Below are positions 1 to 9,165 of a stretch of 45,243 nt of DNA, piece by piece. A program made the position numbers and the translations under genes. The DNA is taken from positions 1 through 45,243 of the forward strand of contig CALGCG010000098.1 of NCBI GenBank assembly GCA_937884485.1. The letters run 5' to 3'. Below the pieces are notes generated by a model, which saw only the letters and a program-made list of their open reading frames with translations, searched no databases and was not told where the DNA came from. The DNA comes from an uncultured Bacteroidales bacterium. GTDB lineage: Bacteria > Bacteroidota > Bacteroidia > Bacteroidales > P3. Numbering within the stretch: position 1 is the stretch's first letter; every line of letters starts with the position of its first letter.

Positions 1-632
1 ACGACACGGTGACTTCGCTCTCGACTTCCGCTGCTCCCTGCCCGCAGGGCAAGGCGAATCAAGACCTCGCCAGCGGAAATACAATCCATCGCGCGAAGCA
101 TGCGATACCATAGAAAGATCTACAAGATTTAAACCAGCCCCGCACCCAGAAAAGAATCCCGCAGGAAATAATCTACAAGATTCCCAAGATTTCGTGAGCG
201 TAGCGAGCAGGCGATTTATTTCGCGTCAGCCCCCTGCGAGCGTAGCAGTGCAGAAAAAATCTGTGATATCAGTGCTATCTGTGTGACTTCCGTGGACGAG
301 GTGAGCAGGAGGCATGTCCCCGAGCGGAGCCGATTTCGAGCGGAGTTAGACCGGAGTTAGAGCGGACTTAGAGCGTAGGAAGACCGAGCGAAGGAAATAC
401 GGTTCGCGAACATCAGCTTTCATGCCTCAAATATCATAATGCGGTTCCAAGCCACAGTCCCTTACGCGCAGACTGTTGGCTTTTGATTGACGGCGGGCCA
501 CTGCGACAATCCGCACAGTCGCATACCTCGCCAGTCAGACCGCAAATAAGTGATGTCAGAGAAAGAGGCTTCGAACAAGGCAATGGAATATATCATCAAT
601 CAATAAGCAAACAAACAATAAAATAAACATAC
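1..632. other. Gene-free 5' region
   Basis: I see no convincing gene in this stretch. It holds degenerate intergenic sequence typical of Bacteroidales: phrases resembling 'atctgtgtgacttccgtgg' near 279, two copies of 'atctacaagatt' (near 117 and 170), and clusters of gcgag/cgagc words. A short tandem repeat lies at 340-372. No -7 TAnnTTTG promoter for the gene at 633 could be picked out with confidence. The stretch may contain decayed gene remnants that I could not identify. Confidence 0.6.
340..372. repeat. 11-nt tandem repeat, three imperfect units
   Basis: Three consecutive 11-nt units are read as gcggagttaga (340-350), ccggagttaga (351-361) and gcggacttaga (362-372), followed by a partial unit gcgtagga. 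The array is non-coding and of unknown meaning; it may be simple slippage. Confidence 0.6.
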
Positions 633-1388
633 ATGATCAACGTTGGAATTATCGGATGTGGCTTCGTTGGCGGAGCCCTCAAAGACTGGCTGGAACACAA
701 CAACCCGGAATGCAAACTTTTCATTAGTGATCCCCCTAAGGGTTACAATGACGACCTCAGCAAGATTGACATCGCCTTCTTGCAGATTCATGTCCCCACA
801 GAGGAAGATGGTACACAAGATTTGCGTCTGATGACCGAACTCATCAAGAACCTCCCCAATGTACCCGTGTTTGTGCGTACCACCATTCTGCCTGGCACCA
901 GTGACCGTCTCTCCAAGGAAACTGGTCATCAGGTATGCTATATGCCTGAATTTCTTACCGAGCGCACCCATATCGAGGACTTCAAGAAGCAGACGATGGT
1001 ATTCACCGGTGCACATGAACTGCTCACCAAAATCTTTGTGGGCAAGAAGTTCACCGTGATGACTCCCCTGGAGGCCGAGTTGACTAAGTATATGCACAAC
1101 GTGTTTGGAGCCTACAAGGTCACATACTTTAACGCCTGCCGCGAGTACTGTGAGCAGATGGGTGCTGACTGGCGCAAGGTGCATACCGGCATCCTCCTCT
1201 CGGGCTACATCAACGACACCCACACCTACGTCCCCGGTCCTGATGGCAAGTTTGGCTATGGCGGCAAGTGCTTCCCCAAGGATGTCAACGCTTTTGCCAA
1301 GATGACCGAAGGCACCCCACTTGGTACCCTATTGGAACACCTCCACGAGCTGAACGTCCACTTCCGTGGCGTGGAAGAGCATATTTGA
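633..1388 (+). CDS. Short UDP-glucose/GDP-mannose dehydrogenase family protein
   Basis: A 251-residue NAD-dependent nucleotide-sugar dehydrogenase. The Rossmann motif GxGxxG is at residues 8-13 (GCGFVG). The family Lys and Asn residues of the central helix are visible (K152, N156, K162), and the catalytic cysteine is C213 in a GYGGKCFPKD motif. Classical UDP-glucose 6-dehydrogenases have about 390-440 residues and a C-terminal UDP-binding domain. That domain is missing here and the protein ends about 38 residues after the catalytic loop. Short forms like this are common in Bacteroidales polysaccharide loci, so it may be functional or a specialised subgroup. It would make a uronic acid sugar nucleotide from a UDP- or GDP-hexose. 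The ATG at 633 is the only sensible start. It stands alone, with about 500 bp to the next gene. Confidence 0.85.
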   Translation: MINVGIIGCGFVGGALKDWLEHNNPECKLFISDPPKGYNDDLSKIDIAFLQIHVPTEEDGTQDLRLMTELIKNLPNVPVFVRTTILPGTSDRLSKETGHQVCYMPEFLTERTHIEDFKKQTMVFTGAHELLTKIFVGKKFTVMTPLEAELTKYMHNVFGAYKVTYFNACREYCEQMGADWRKVHTGILLSGYINDTHTYVPGPDGKFGYGGKCFPKDVNAFAKMTEGTPLGTLLEHLHELNVHFRGVEEHI

Positions 1389-1710
1389 TAGTTGGGACTT
1401 CATAGTTTGTAGTTGATAGTCAGTTGAGAATGGATAGTAGAAAGTTCAAAGTGCGGCCGCTATTTGAAACCAGGAACCTTGAACTTGGAACTGGCAGCTC
1501 TGCTGCTCTTGAACCTTGCTGTCAGACCTTAGGTCACGGCCTGCGTGGTATGCCCGCGAGCACCGCTGAAAAAGTTAGATGTAGTGAGTCAGCCGGATGA
1601 GCAAACATAGAGCTATTAAGCAATTAACCTACTAACCTACTAAGCGATTACGCAACTAACCCAATACCAAGCCCCAACGAACAAGCAAAACCGCTATACC
1701 CAAGCCATAC

Positions 1711-1739
1711 CCAAGTCCAAAGGGCTTGTTTGGACTTGG
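1711..1739. repeat. Perfect 11-bp inverted repeat (hairpin)
   Basis: ccaagtccaaa (1711-1721) and tttggacttgg (1729-1739) are exact reverse complements separated by a 7-nt loop. There is no T-run after it, so it is not an obvious intrinsic terminator. The arm shares its ACTTGG core with the direct repeats that follow. Confidence 0.7.
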
Positions 1740-1745
1740 CTACTA

Positions 1746-1855
1746 CTTGGGTAGGACTTGGATAGAAAAAATAACTGTCTGCTATGGCTCGCGAGCTTGA
1801 TGAGCGAACTATCAATTATCAATTGTCAACTGGATAATCTTGGGTAGGACTTGGA
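1746..1855. repeat. 17-bp direct repeat pair
   Basis: The 17-mer cttgggtaggacttgga occurs at 1746-1762 and again at 1839-1855, 93 bp apart. A weaker third relative (cttgagtaga) follows at 1861. These lie immediately upstream of the PIN-domain gene and could be operator-like sites. Confidence 0.6.
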
Positions 1856-1897
1856 AAGTACTTGAGTAGAACAGGTGAACAATTATCAATCGGATAT

Positions 1898-3028
1898 ATG
1901 AAAAACTACGTCATCGACACCAATTTTATTCACTTGGATTATTTCCTACGGGGCACCTTCATCACGGCTCTCGCTCGTTCAGCATCCAAGCTGAATCATG
2001 CTGTCTATATGCCCCAAGTGGTCTTTGACGAGTTGTGCAAGCAATACTACGAGGAAATCGACCAGCTTGAATCATCCTTCAATAGTGTTCAAAAAGGACT
2101 ATACAAACTGACCCCTGCAAAATACCAAAGTTCCGATTTCGACTTTCAGAAGCTGAAGACCGACTATGAGCAGATTCTCACACAACGTTGCCAAGACCTT
2201 GGTATTTGGATACTGGACTATCCCGACGTAAGCCATCGCGACACGGTGAAGCGAGAGTTGAGTGAACGTAAGCCATTTAAGGATAGCACCAAGGGCTATC
2301 GAGATGCGCTGATATGGGAAACAGTGCTTAAAGCAGGAAAAGGATTAAGAAAAAACGATACTCTGGTTCTTCTTACGAACAACACCAACGATTTTGCAAA
2401 GCCGAAAGATAAAGCCAACCTTCATCCCGATCTGCTTGACGACTGCAAGGAGAAGAGCATCCCTGATAATAAGATACAACTCATATCCGACTTCAAGCCA
2501 TTTATCAATAATGAGATTATTCCTGTATTCGATAAACTGAACGATAGTTATGATGAGTTGCAAAAGTACCTCTCAGTTGGCAATATTGACCTTCGTGATG
2601 TAGAAAAGAAATACTTAGACCGCAACTCGTTGCAACATCTTTTCGATTACTATACAATGCCCGGTCCCATTCCTTATGCTCCCGGCTATTACGAAAACAT
2701 CTGGTTGCATTACGCTGCACCACGCCAGATGAGGGTTATGGATGTCCGTAAGGTAACCGACAGCGATGTCTTGATTACGGTGCAATTGGAATTCGATTTT
2801 TATGTCGATGTGATGATTTACAAGGGCGACCTTGCATTGATTGATGATCGGAGCATGCCTGTCATTTACGACCGAAACGCCAACGACCATTATGTTGCCG
2901 CAACAGATAGTGGCCAGATGACTGTCCAACTCGATATATTCACCGATACTGATTTCCAGAAAATCAACAATATTGATGAACAAGTGTTAAGTGCTGTATA
3001 TGACACAGGGTTCAGATATATGAATTAA
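1898..3028 (+). CDS. PIN-domain protein (DUF4935-like RNase fold)
   Basis: A 376-residue protein with an N-terminal PIN domain. Acidic residues expected for metal binding are visible: D7 in the VIDTNFI strand, E45 in VVFDELCKQ, D136 in YRDALIW, and the N161/N164/D165 cluster in LLTNNTNDF. PIN domains of this type are metal-dependent ribonucleases. About 200 residues after the PIN domain are not recognised; they look alpha/beta and may be a substrate or partner-binding region. I start at ATG 1898 because the PIN core follows at once; an upstream TTG at 1862 would add 12 residues without any motif. The GIY-YIG gene follows after 21 bp, so the two are probably cotranscribed. The pair suggests a nucleic-acid-cleaving toxin or defence module; that role is inference. 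Confidence 0.75.
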   Translation: MKNYVIDTNFIHLDYFLRGTFITALARSASKLNHAVYMPQVVFDELCKQYYEEIDQLESSFNSVQKGLYKLTPAKYQSSDFDFQKLKTDYEQILTQRCQDLGIWILDYPDVSHRDTVKRELSERKPFKDSTKGYRDALIWETVLKAGKGLRKNDTLVLLTNNTNDFAKPKDKANLHPDLLDDCKEKSIPDNKIQLISDFKPFINNEIIPVFDKLNDSYDELQKYLSVGNIDLRDVEKKYLDRNSLQHLFDYYTMPGPIPYAPGYYENIWLHYAAPRQMRVMDVRKVTDSDVLITVQLEFDFYVDVMIYKGDLALIDDRSMPVIYDRNANDHYVAATDSGQMTVQLDIFTDTDFQKINNIDEQVLSAVYDTGFRYMN

Positions 3029-3049
3029 ACAGACAAAAATTATAGCAAT

Positions 3050-3406
3050 ATGATTACCAAACTTAACAAAACCCTTACTTTAGAAGGGAAATCTGGTAAG
3101 GAATATGCATTCAAATTGAGCACCTTCGACAAATTCGAAGATGTAAAGGATGGTTTTACTGGTCATGGATTGTATGTATTTACTAATAGGGATTCTCAGT
3201 GTACACATACCTTGATTTATCTGGGTATGGCATCTACCCTCGAAACAAGATTTGACAACCATCACAAAGAGAAGTGTATTAAGGCAAATGGTGCCAATTG
3301 TTTAGGCATCTATCACATGAACAATTCCACTAAAGAGGCGAGGAAAGAGGCAGAATCCGATATTTTAGCTGCAAACAATTTTACTTGCAACGACCAAGAG
3401 AATTAA
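3050..3406 (+). CDS. Small GIY-YIG-fold nuclease-like protein
   Basis: A 118-residue protein matching the GIY-YIG nuclease fold. GLY (40-42) stands for the GIY strand and YLG (57-59) for YIG. R67, H71, an acidic helix with E100/E102, and N114 correspond to the catalytic Arg, Tyr/His, Glu metal ligand and terminal Asn of the family. It is almost only the catalytic domain, with about 35 extra N-terminal residues. It lies 21 bp after the PIN-domain gene and is likely in the same transcript. Family members include homing endonucleases, UvrC and restriction enzymes. A small stand-alone copy next to a PIN protein fits a defence or toxin-like role, but this is not shown by the sequence. Confidence 0.7.
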   Translation: MITKLNKTLTLEGKSGKEYAFKLSTFDKFEDVKDGFTGHGLYVFTNRDSQCTHTLIYLGMASTLETRFDNHHKEKCIKANGANCLGIYHMNNSTKEARKEAESDILAANNFTCNDQEN

Positions 3407-3536
3407 TATAACAGCGCCCCGGTCTTTACGCGCAGCCAGAGCCGTTGAAGGGGCTGAAAGATCATCCACACAGCCAGTTTGGCCATTTAGATTAAAATAC
3501 ATTGACATCCACGATTGACATATCAATAAATAGTTT

Positions 3537-5159
3537 ATGACACTTAGAAAACTTGTATCAATACTTGTTGCAACGCTTGCTCTATTTGGCATAGATGCGC
3601 AATCAGCATATGCATGCAAGAGAGTTGTCGTGAGACAGGGTGATGATTTGGTAAAAGTTTTTTCGGGGCCACGTACAAAATATGTCATAAAGGACAACAT
3701 TGACCTCAAAGGCAAAAAAGTGAAGATAGGAGAGCGGTGCACCTTGCTTTTTCAAGGAGGCTGCCTTTCTAATGGTACGATTGAGGGGACTGATACCAAG
3801 ATTAATGATACGCATAATAATATATTCAAAAATTGTAGGATTGGTGGTATGTGGAAGGTGAAATGTGCATCCTCTTTAATGTTTGATAATAACCTTGATG
3901 CTGGTGTTCTATTACGCAATCTTGCATGTCTTTCTCCCCACTTAAAATTGCATGCGAATCGAACTTACTATATCAATGAGAATGAGATTGAACTGGATGT
4001 TGAGACCATAGAAGCAGCATCAACAGAAAAACCTTTGTTAAGGTTTCATACTTCAAATCCTGATAAAGAAGGACTAAAAATATTTGGTAAGAATATTGTT
4101 CTGAGGAATATTAAATTCATGGATGATTATGACGAGAAGAACGATGCAAAATACGGGACAAATAAGCACACAATTGGAAATATGATTGCAGTCCGATCCA
4201 GGGACAAGTCTGTAAGTTCTCTGACAGTCGAAGGTTGTGACTTTTCAGGAGGTACATCAAGTTCGTATGTGGCTTCTTCTCAGACCAAGAATTGTCTGGT
4301 AAAGGATTGTTCTTTTTCCGGATATATTGGTGATCACGCTGTTTATTGCTCAATGGTGGTGGAGAATTTTGTTGTTAAGGATTGTCTGGTCAAGAATGTT
4401 GTACACACTCGTGGCTTATTCAAAATCAGAAGTTCAGATAATGCAAAAGTCTTCACGATTCAAAATTTGAATGTTCGTAATTTAAATGGATATTTGGCGA
4501 ATGTGTCACTGTTGGCAACTTCAAATTGCGAATTGCTTTTTGATAGAATAAAGGTTTCGAAAGACAATCGAGACACTTCTGTATTCTATGGTTTCTGTAT
4601 CAATGATGAGACTAAATCAATATCTGGGAAAGGCTACAATGCAAATTGCATAATGATAAATAATTGTGAATTCGAGTATGGATATAATGGTAACCCTGTG
4701 GTTTATCATGGAGCTGGACAAATGGTTCGGGTCAAGGCCATAAGGTATATTAATACACATACCATCAATTCTAATTTTGCCGGAGGTTATACGGATTGTT
4801 TATTAGTAGATAGATGTGTTTTTGATGAGTGTTGTGGAAAAAAAGGAATGGCTCTATATGCAAAACATGTAACAATAAACCATTCGAAAATTACGGTTAA
4901 GAATGGAGCCATGGCTAATTGCCTATTTCTTATCAACTATAATCAAGAATTGTTAGAAAACATAACTATGACAAATTTAATAATAGATGCTAATGTTGCT
5001 AATATGATTAATGTTGTAAAAGATGGTCGGGTAAATGTGAGTATAACTAACTGTAAAATAACTTCAGTAAGACAGAGTGTCATAAAAGCAACAACAAACG
5101 GGGCCATTGTTCTTAGAGAAAAAAACAATGATAAAAATGTTGAGATGATACTAAAATGA
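3537..5159 (+). CDS. Secreted right-handed beta-helix protein
   Basis: A 540-residue protein with an N-terminal signal peptide: charged start (MTLRKL), hydrophobic core at about 6-20, and a small-residue region ending SAYAC at about 23-27. Cleavage could be by signal peptidase I before the Cys or, less likely, lipidation at the Cys. The rest is made of short strands with repeated 'xxNxxxxxxxCxF' patterns (for example VEGCDFSGG, VKDCSFSG, INNCEFEYG, VDRCVFDEC, ITNCKITS), typical of pectate-lyase-like parallel beta-helices. Such proteins bind or cleave polysaccharide outside the cytoplasm. It opens the polysaccharide locus and is followed after 57 bp by the flippase gene. It could be a glycan lyase/epimerase or a surface protein; I see no catalytic site that decides this. 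Confidence 0.75.
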   Translation: MTLRKLVSILVATLALFGIDAQSAYACKRVVVRQGDDLVKVFSGPRTKYVIKDNIDLKGKKVKIGERCTLLFQGGCLSNGTIEGTDTKINDTHNNIFKNCRIGGMWKVKCASSLMFDNNLDAGVLLRNLACLSPHLKLHANRTYYINENEIELDVETIEAASTEKPLLRFHTSNPDKEGLKIFGKNIVLRNIKFMDDYDEKNDAKYGTNKHTIGNMIAVRSRDKSVSSLTVEGCDFSGGTSSSYVASSQTKNCLVKDCSFSGYIGDHAVYCSMVVENFVVKDCLVKNVVHTRGLFKIRSSDNAKVFTIQNLNVRNLNGYLANVSLLATSNCELLFDRIKVSKDNRDTSVFYGFCINDETKSISGKGYNANCIMINNCEFEYGYNGNPVVYHGAGQMVRVKAIRYINTHTINSNFAGGYTDCLLVDRCVFDECCGKKGMALYAKHVTINHSKITVKNGAMANCLFLINYNQELLENITMTNLIIDANVANMINVVKDGRVNVSITNCKITSVRQSVIKATTNGAIVLREKNNDKNVEMILK

Positions 5160-5216
5160 AAAAAATATGACGTTAAAAGGTTGATTATACTGGAGACGAA
5201 TATATTCCCTAATAAA

Positions 5217-6776
5217 ATGTCAAACAATAATACTTCAAATAAGCGAATTGCCCAAAATACATTATTCCTAAGTATTAGGATGGTAATAGTATTGGGAATT
5301 AATCTCTTTACAACAAGAATTGTATTACAAGCGTTAGGCGTTGTTGATTATGGTGTATATAATGTTGTGTGCGGATTTGTCGCAATGTTTGCCTTTTTGA
5401 ACACATCAATGAGCAACGGCATTCAGCGTTTCTTTAATTTTGAATATGGTAAAAATGGAGTTGAAGGGGCGAACAAGGTTTTTTGTACAGCTGTTTACAT
5501 CCAAGCCATGCTCGCTATTATTATTGTTGTCTTGGTTGAACCTTTTGGATTATGGTATCTGCACAATAAAATGGTGATACCTGCAGATAGGATGATCGCG
5601 GCACAATGGATATTCCAACTTGCAATACTAACTTTCGTGATTGGCATTATGTCATCACCCTTCTCGGCTTCAGTCACGGCTCATGAACGAATGGATTTTT
5701 ATGCGCTGATTAGTATCATGGATGCAGTTTTTAAACTTGCTATAGCCTATGTTGTGCTTGTGGTAACACGAGGTGACAGGCTGATACTTTATGCAGTTTT
5801 GCAGGCAGGTATTAGTGTCGTCAATATTACGATATATTATTTTTACTGCAAAAAGAGATTCAAGGAGATCCATTTCCATTTTGGGTTGGACAAAAAGATG
5901 TTTAAGAATATGCTGGGTTTTTCGGGATGGAATATTTTTGGCACTTTTTCCAAAGTGATGGAAAACCAGGGTCTCAATCTTGTGTTGAACTTTTTCTTTG
6001 GGCCAGTGGTAAATGCGGCAAGAGGTGTGGCGGTTCAAGTTAATGGTGCTGTGCGTAGTTTTGTAAGCAACATAACCATCCCAGTAAGGCCTCAGGTGGT
6101 TCAATCCTATGCTTCTGGTAATGTTAATAGAGCTTTAAATTTAACTTTTAGTGTTAGTAAAATAACAAGCGTGATAGTTGTTATGCTTGCAATTCCAATA
6201 TGTTTGGAGATTGATTATATTCTTCATTTATGGTTGGGTGAGAATGTCCCTGATCATACTGCTGCTTTTTCGGTCTTGGTTATAGCAACCACTTTGTTCA
6301 ACAGTTTGCACTCATCTTTGTCTGGAATTGTGCATGCGACTGGAATTATGAAGAAATATCAACTAATATGCAGTATAATTCAATTAGCTTCTATACCAAT
6401 TTCGATAGTTCTAATTAAGTTATTTCAAATACCTGAAATTGCTTTTTTCGTTGTCTTTGTTCTTTCTATTTTTATGCTTTTGGCTGGTCTTTTGATTGTA
6501 AAACAATTGGTTTGTTTGGATATAAAGAAATATTTATTAAGAGTCTTGTTACCTATTCTTTTGATGGTGTCTTTATCATTACTTGTTGTGATACCATTAC
6601 ATCTGGCAATTGGTAATAATATAATTAGATTAATAGTTGTAACATTCACCACTTTTATATTAGTAGTAATAATAGCTTATTTTGTCGTTTTTGAAAAAAA
6701 AGAGAAAGAAATGGTATTTCAAATGATTAATTCCATGATAAGGAATTTTAAAAATAATAATCAAAAAACCGTGTAA
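5217..6776 (+). CDS. Wzx-like polysaccharide flippase (MOP superfamily)
   Basis: A 519-residue integral membrane protein with about 12-14 hydrophobic segments and the N-terminal pattern of Wzx/RfbX exporters (NTLFLSIRM... TTRIVLQALG, then DYGVYNVVCG). It would flip undecaprenyl-diphosphate-linked repeat units across the inner membrane. I chose ATG 5217; an upstream TTG at 5181 would add 12 residues but leaves a poor hydrophilic leader. The second half is distinctly AT-rich. It is followed by a TagF-like transferase after 29 bp. Together with the EpsG/Wzy-like protein at 8035 it indicates a Wzx/Wzy-type polymerisation route. Confidence 0.88.
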   Translation: MSNNNTSNKRIAQNTLFLSIRMVIVLGINLFTTRIVLQALGVVDYGVYNVVCGFVAMFAFLNTSMSNGIQRFFNFEYGKNGVEGANKVFCTAVYIQAMLAIIIVVLVEPFGLWYLHNKMVIPADRMIAAQWIFQLAILTFVIGIMSSPFSASVTAHERMDFYALISIMDAVFKLAIAYVVLVVTRGDRLILYAVLQAGISVVNITIYYFYCKKRFKEIHFHFGLDKKMFKNMLGFSGWNIFGTFSKVMENQGLNLVLNFFFGPVVNAARGVAVQVNGAVRSFVSNITIPVRPQVVQSYASGNVNRALNLTFSVSKITSVIVVMLAIPICLEIDYILHLWLGENVPDHTAAFSVLVIATTLFNSLHSSLSGIVHATGIMKKYQLICSIIQLASIPISIVLIKLFQIPEIAFFVVFVLSIFMLLAGLLIVKQLVCLDIKKYLLRVLLPILLMVSLSLLVVIPLHLAIGNNIIRLIVVTFTTFILVVIIAYFVVFEKKEKEMVFQMINSMIRNFKNNNQKTV

Positions 6777-6805
6777 ATCAATTGTATAACTAATATTGGT
6801 AAAAA

Positions 6806-7993
6806 ATGAAATTAAAAAACATCAATCACAATCATAGAATTCAAAGAGTATTCCTATATTTACTCGCCATAATACTTCACCCATTTTTGAAGGTGAAAAA
6901 AGGTCGGGTGTTGTTCATTGCTTATGATGGAAATCAATATAGTTGTAATCCTCGTGCTATTTCGGACTTTATTCTCGACAATAATCTTGATGGATTTGAG
7001 CTGTTTTGGCTTTTTAATGACTGTTATATACCTCCACAAATTGACGAACAAATAAAAATAGTAGTTGGTAGAACTTTGAGAGCTTTGGTTGCTATCAACA
7101 CTTCGGAATTTGTATTTACAAATAAAAGAACTAATCCATGGATGTTCTCATGGATAAAAAAGAAAGGGCAGAAATATATTATGACTTGGCATGGTCGAGC
7201 GTTGAAAAAGTGTGAATTAGATGCCATTGATACACTTGGCCCTAATTATTTGAAGCGAATGAAGAACGATTCTGCGTATTGTGACTTGTTTTTGTCCGAT
7301 AGCAGATACAATTCGAATCTCTACCATAAAGCTTTCCTCTATGATGGAGAAATACTCGAAAAAGGTTTTCCTCGCAATGACATTTTCTTTGATAAAAGCA
7401 AGCATGTAGAGATAAAAAAGAAGGTTTTTGATTATTACGAGTTTAATGAAACGGATAAGGTCGTTTTGTACGCTCCAACTTTCCGAGGCAAAATGAATCT
7501 TGATTGCTATAATATCGATTGGGGAAATGCCACACCTGCTCTTGAAAAGATGTTGGGTGGAAAAGTAAAAATATTAATCAGGTTGCATCCTAATTTCCTA
7601 GGTTCAAATATTGACCGTTCATTATTGTTCTCAAGTGACAATTTGATTGAGGCAACCACATACAATAACATCAACGACTTGATTATCGCATCTGACATGA
7701 TGGTTTCGGACTATTCTTCGTGTATGTTTGATTTTGCATTTACCAAACGTCCGTGCTTCATCTATGCTACGGACAGCGAAAAATATGAGCGGGGTTATTA
7801 TTTGAATTTAAAAGAACTACCTTTCCCATTTGCTGAAAATAATGATCAGTTTCTTGATAACATTAAGAATTTTGATGATGCTAAATATCAGAGCGAATTA
7901 CAAATATGCATGGATACGGTTTTCGGTTCTTTTGATACGGGCCATGCATCAGAAGCCGTTGTTAATTGGATGAAAGATAAATCCATCATATAA
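6806..7993 (+). CDS. CDP-glycerol glycerophosphotransferase family protein (TagF/TagB-like)
   Basis: A 395-residue member of the teichoic-acid glycerophosphotransferase family, which transfers glycerol-phosphate (or ribitol-phosphate) from the CDP-alditol to a lipid-linked acceptor. Family marks seen: TWHGRALKK with H129, LYAPTFRG (221-228), RLHPN (259-263) and SDYSS (301-305). The hydrophobic segment at about 15-30 may attach it to the membrane. A TagD-like cytidylyltransferase domain at 23545 in the same locus could supply its CDP-glycerol donor. The product is therefore probably a glycerol-phosphate-bearing glycan. The catalytic motifs look intact. Confidence 0.85.
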   Translation: MKLKNINHNHRIQRVFLYLLAIILHPFLKVKKGRVLFIAYDGNQYSCNPRAISDFILDNNLDGFELFWLFNDCYIPPQIDEQIKIVVGRTLRALVAINTSEFVFTNKRTNPWMFSWIKKKGQKYIMTWHGRALKKCELDAIDTLGPNYLKRMKNDSAYCDLFLSDSRYNSNLYHKAFLYDGEILEKGFPRNDIFFDKSKHVEIKKKVFDYYEFNETDKVVLYAPTFRGKMNLDCYNIDWGNATPALEKMLGGKVKILIRLHPNFLGSNIDRSLLFSSDNLIEATTYNNINDLIIASDMMVSDYSSCMFDFAFTKRPCFIYATDSEKYERGYYLNLKELPFPFAENNDQFLDNIKNFDDAKYQSELQICMDTVFGSFDTGHASEAVVNWMKDKSII

Positions 7994-8034
7994 CATTGTT
8001 ATTTTCTAAAGACTAATTTGTAGTCCACTAATTT

Positions 8035-9153
8035 ATGCAGGACAGTGCAACTTTTTTACAGGTATTATTTGATATATCCTTATGGATTGTCTTAGGTCTA
8101 TCCTACCGCCGAGCCTATAATTCACCATATACCATCAACAAGAGGGCAAGGATTATTTGCTATTTGCTGATACTCCTTTTTTGCCTTTCCCCTTTTTGGG
8201 CAGGGGACTATTTCCATTATAATGAGTCTTTTGAAAAAATCAGGCATGGTGGTTTTTCCCATTGGGAGCCCATTTACCAAACCATAGCTCTATTCGTGCC
8301 TTCTTATTTTGTGTTTAGACTTGTAGTTTGGGGCGTTGCCTTGTTCCTGTTGCAATTGGCATACAAAAAAAGCTCACCAACTATTGATTTATGTGTGTTT
8401 ATTTTTTGCGTATGCTATTTGCACATGTATTCCTATGCAAGAGCATCGGCTGCCATGACTTTTATTGTCTTGGGTTTATCTGTCCTTGCTAATTCTCAAT
8501 ATAGAAGTCGCATTCTTTCCATAGTGTTAGGGTTTGGTATTATTGGCTGTTCGGTGTTTTTCCATCGTTCAGCTGCCATCGGTGTAGCGGCTGCCATAGC
8601 CTCATTGTTTTTGGTTAATGCGAATAAAAAGACCATCATTATATTGGTCCTGTTATCTCCCGTAATTGTTTACACTCTACAGTATTCGTTGGGCTATTTT
8701 ATGACGATGGATTTGGATGACGAGACTTATATCACGGATAGGAAACGTGACAATTATATGGTTGGTGGCTCAGGTAACATGTTTTATATGGGCGGCGGAT
8801 TGGGAGCTATAATATATAATGTTCTCACTCGCGTTCCGTTATATTTAAGTGCCATATTATATGTTATCACTGTGGTGAAAGGTCAATTCAATAATTTTAC
8901 CATTGGTGAGCGTATCATGTCTTCCTATGCTTTCTCTGTTATTGTTTTGGGTCTTTGTTTTTTAATTGATTTTGGTTACAACACTTATGTATTACATTAT
9001 CGCACGTTAAACTATTCGATGATTGCCAATGCGGTTTTTTTGGCAGCGGTGCGACGACATGGCTACAACAAAAAAATGTTTAATGTTATTATCTATTCCA
9101 CAATGTTTGGTGCTTTCTACATGTTGGCTTATGCGGCTTATCGTGCTATTTAA
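8035..9153 (+). CDS. EpsG-like / O-antigen polymerase (Wzy)
   Basis: A 372-residue membrane protein with roughly ten hydrophobic segments and a periplasmic-type loop with NESFEKIRHGGFSHWEPIY, a pattern typical of the EpsG family (Y...R.G...WEP.Y). These proteins polymerise lipid-linked repeat units. ATG 8035 lies 41 bp after the preceding stop. It neighbours Wzx, a TagF-like transferase and glycosyltransferases, which supports the polymerase role. Sequence identity among Wzy proteins is low, so the assignment rests on topology, the loop motif and context. Confidence 0.8.
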   Translation: MQDSATFLQVLFDISLWIVLGLSYRRAYNSPYTINKRARIICYLLILLFCLSPFWAGDYFHYNESFEKIRHGGFSHWEPIYQTIALFVPSYFVFRLVVWGVALFLLQLAYKKSSPTIDLCVFIFCVCYLHMYSYARASAAMTFIVLGLSVLANSQYRSRILSIVLGFGIIGCSVFFHRSAAIGVAAAIASLFLVNANKKTIIILVLLSPVIVYTLQYSLGYFMTMDLDDETYITDRKRDNYMVGGSGNMFYMGGGLGAIIYNVLTRVPLYLSAILYVITVVKGQFNNFTIGERIMSSYAFSVIVLGLCFLIDFGYNTYVLHYRTLNYSMIANAVFLAAVRRHGYNKKMFNVIIYSTMFGAFYMLAYAAYRAI

Positions 9154-9165
9154 TAACAAGAAGAA

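Larger units (their letters stand above)
1389..1897. other. Intergenic region with repeated ACTTGG words
   Basis: No gene is seen. The region has the phrase 'ggaaccttgaacttggaactgg' type of low-complexity sequence, a perfect hairpin at 1711-1739, and a 17-bp direct repeat at 1746-1762 and 1839-1855, all built on ACTTGG/CCAAGT words. 'atcaattatcaattgtcaactgg' just before the PIN gene resembles sequence often seen upstream of Bacteroidales genes. The repeats may be regulatory for the PIN/GIY-YIG pair or mere intergenic debris. Confidence 0.5.

Noticed and set aside
340..372. CRISPR array
   Set aside because: The units are 11 nt, contiguous and without spacers; nothing else in the window looks like a CRISPR array and no cas genes are present.
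600..1223. Long open frame on the minus strand opposite the dehydrogenase gene
   Set aside because: It is a shadow of the 633-1388 gene, whose protein has all family motifs; the antisense translation has none.
1711..1739. Intrinsic terminator after the dehydrogenase gene
   Set aside because: The hairpin is perfect but has no following T-run and lies over 300 bp after the stop codon.
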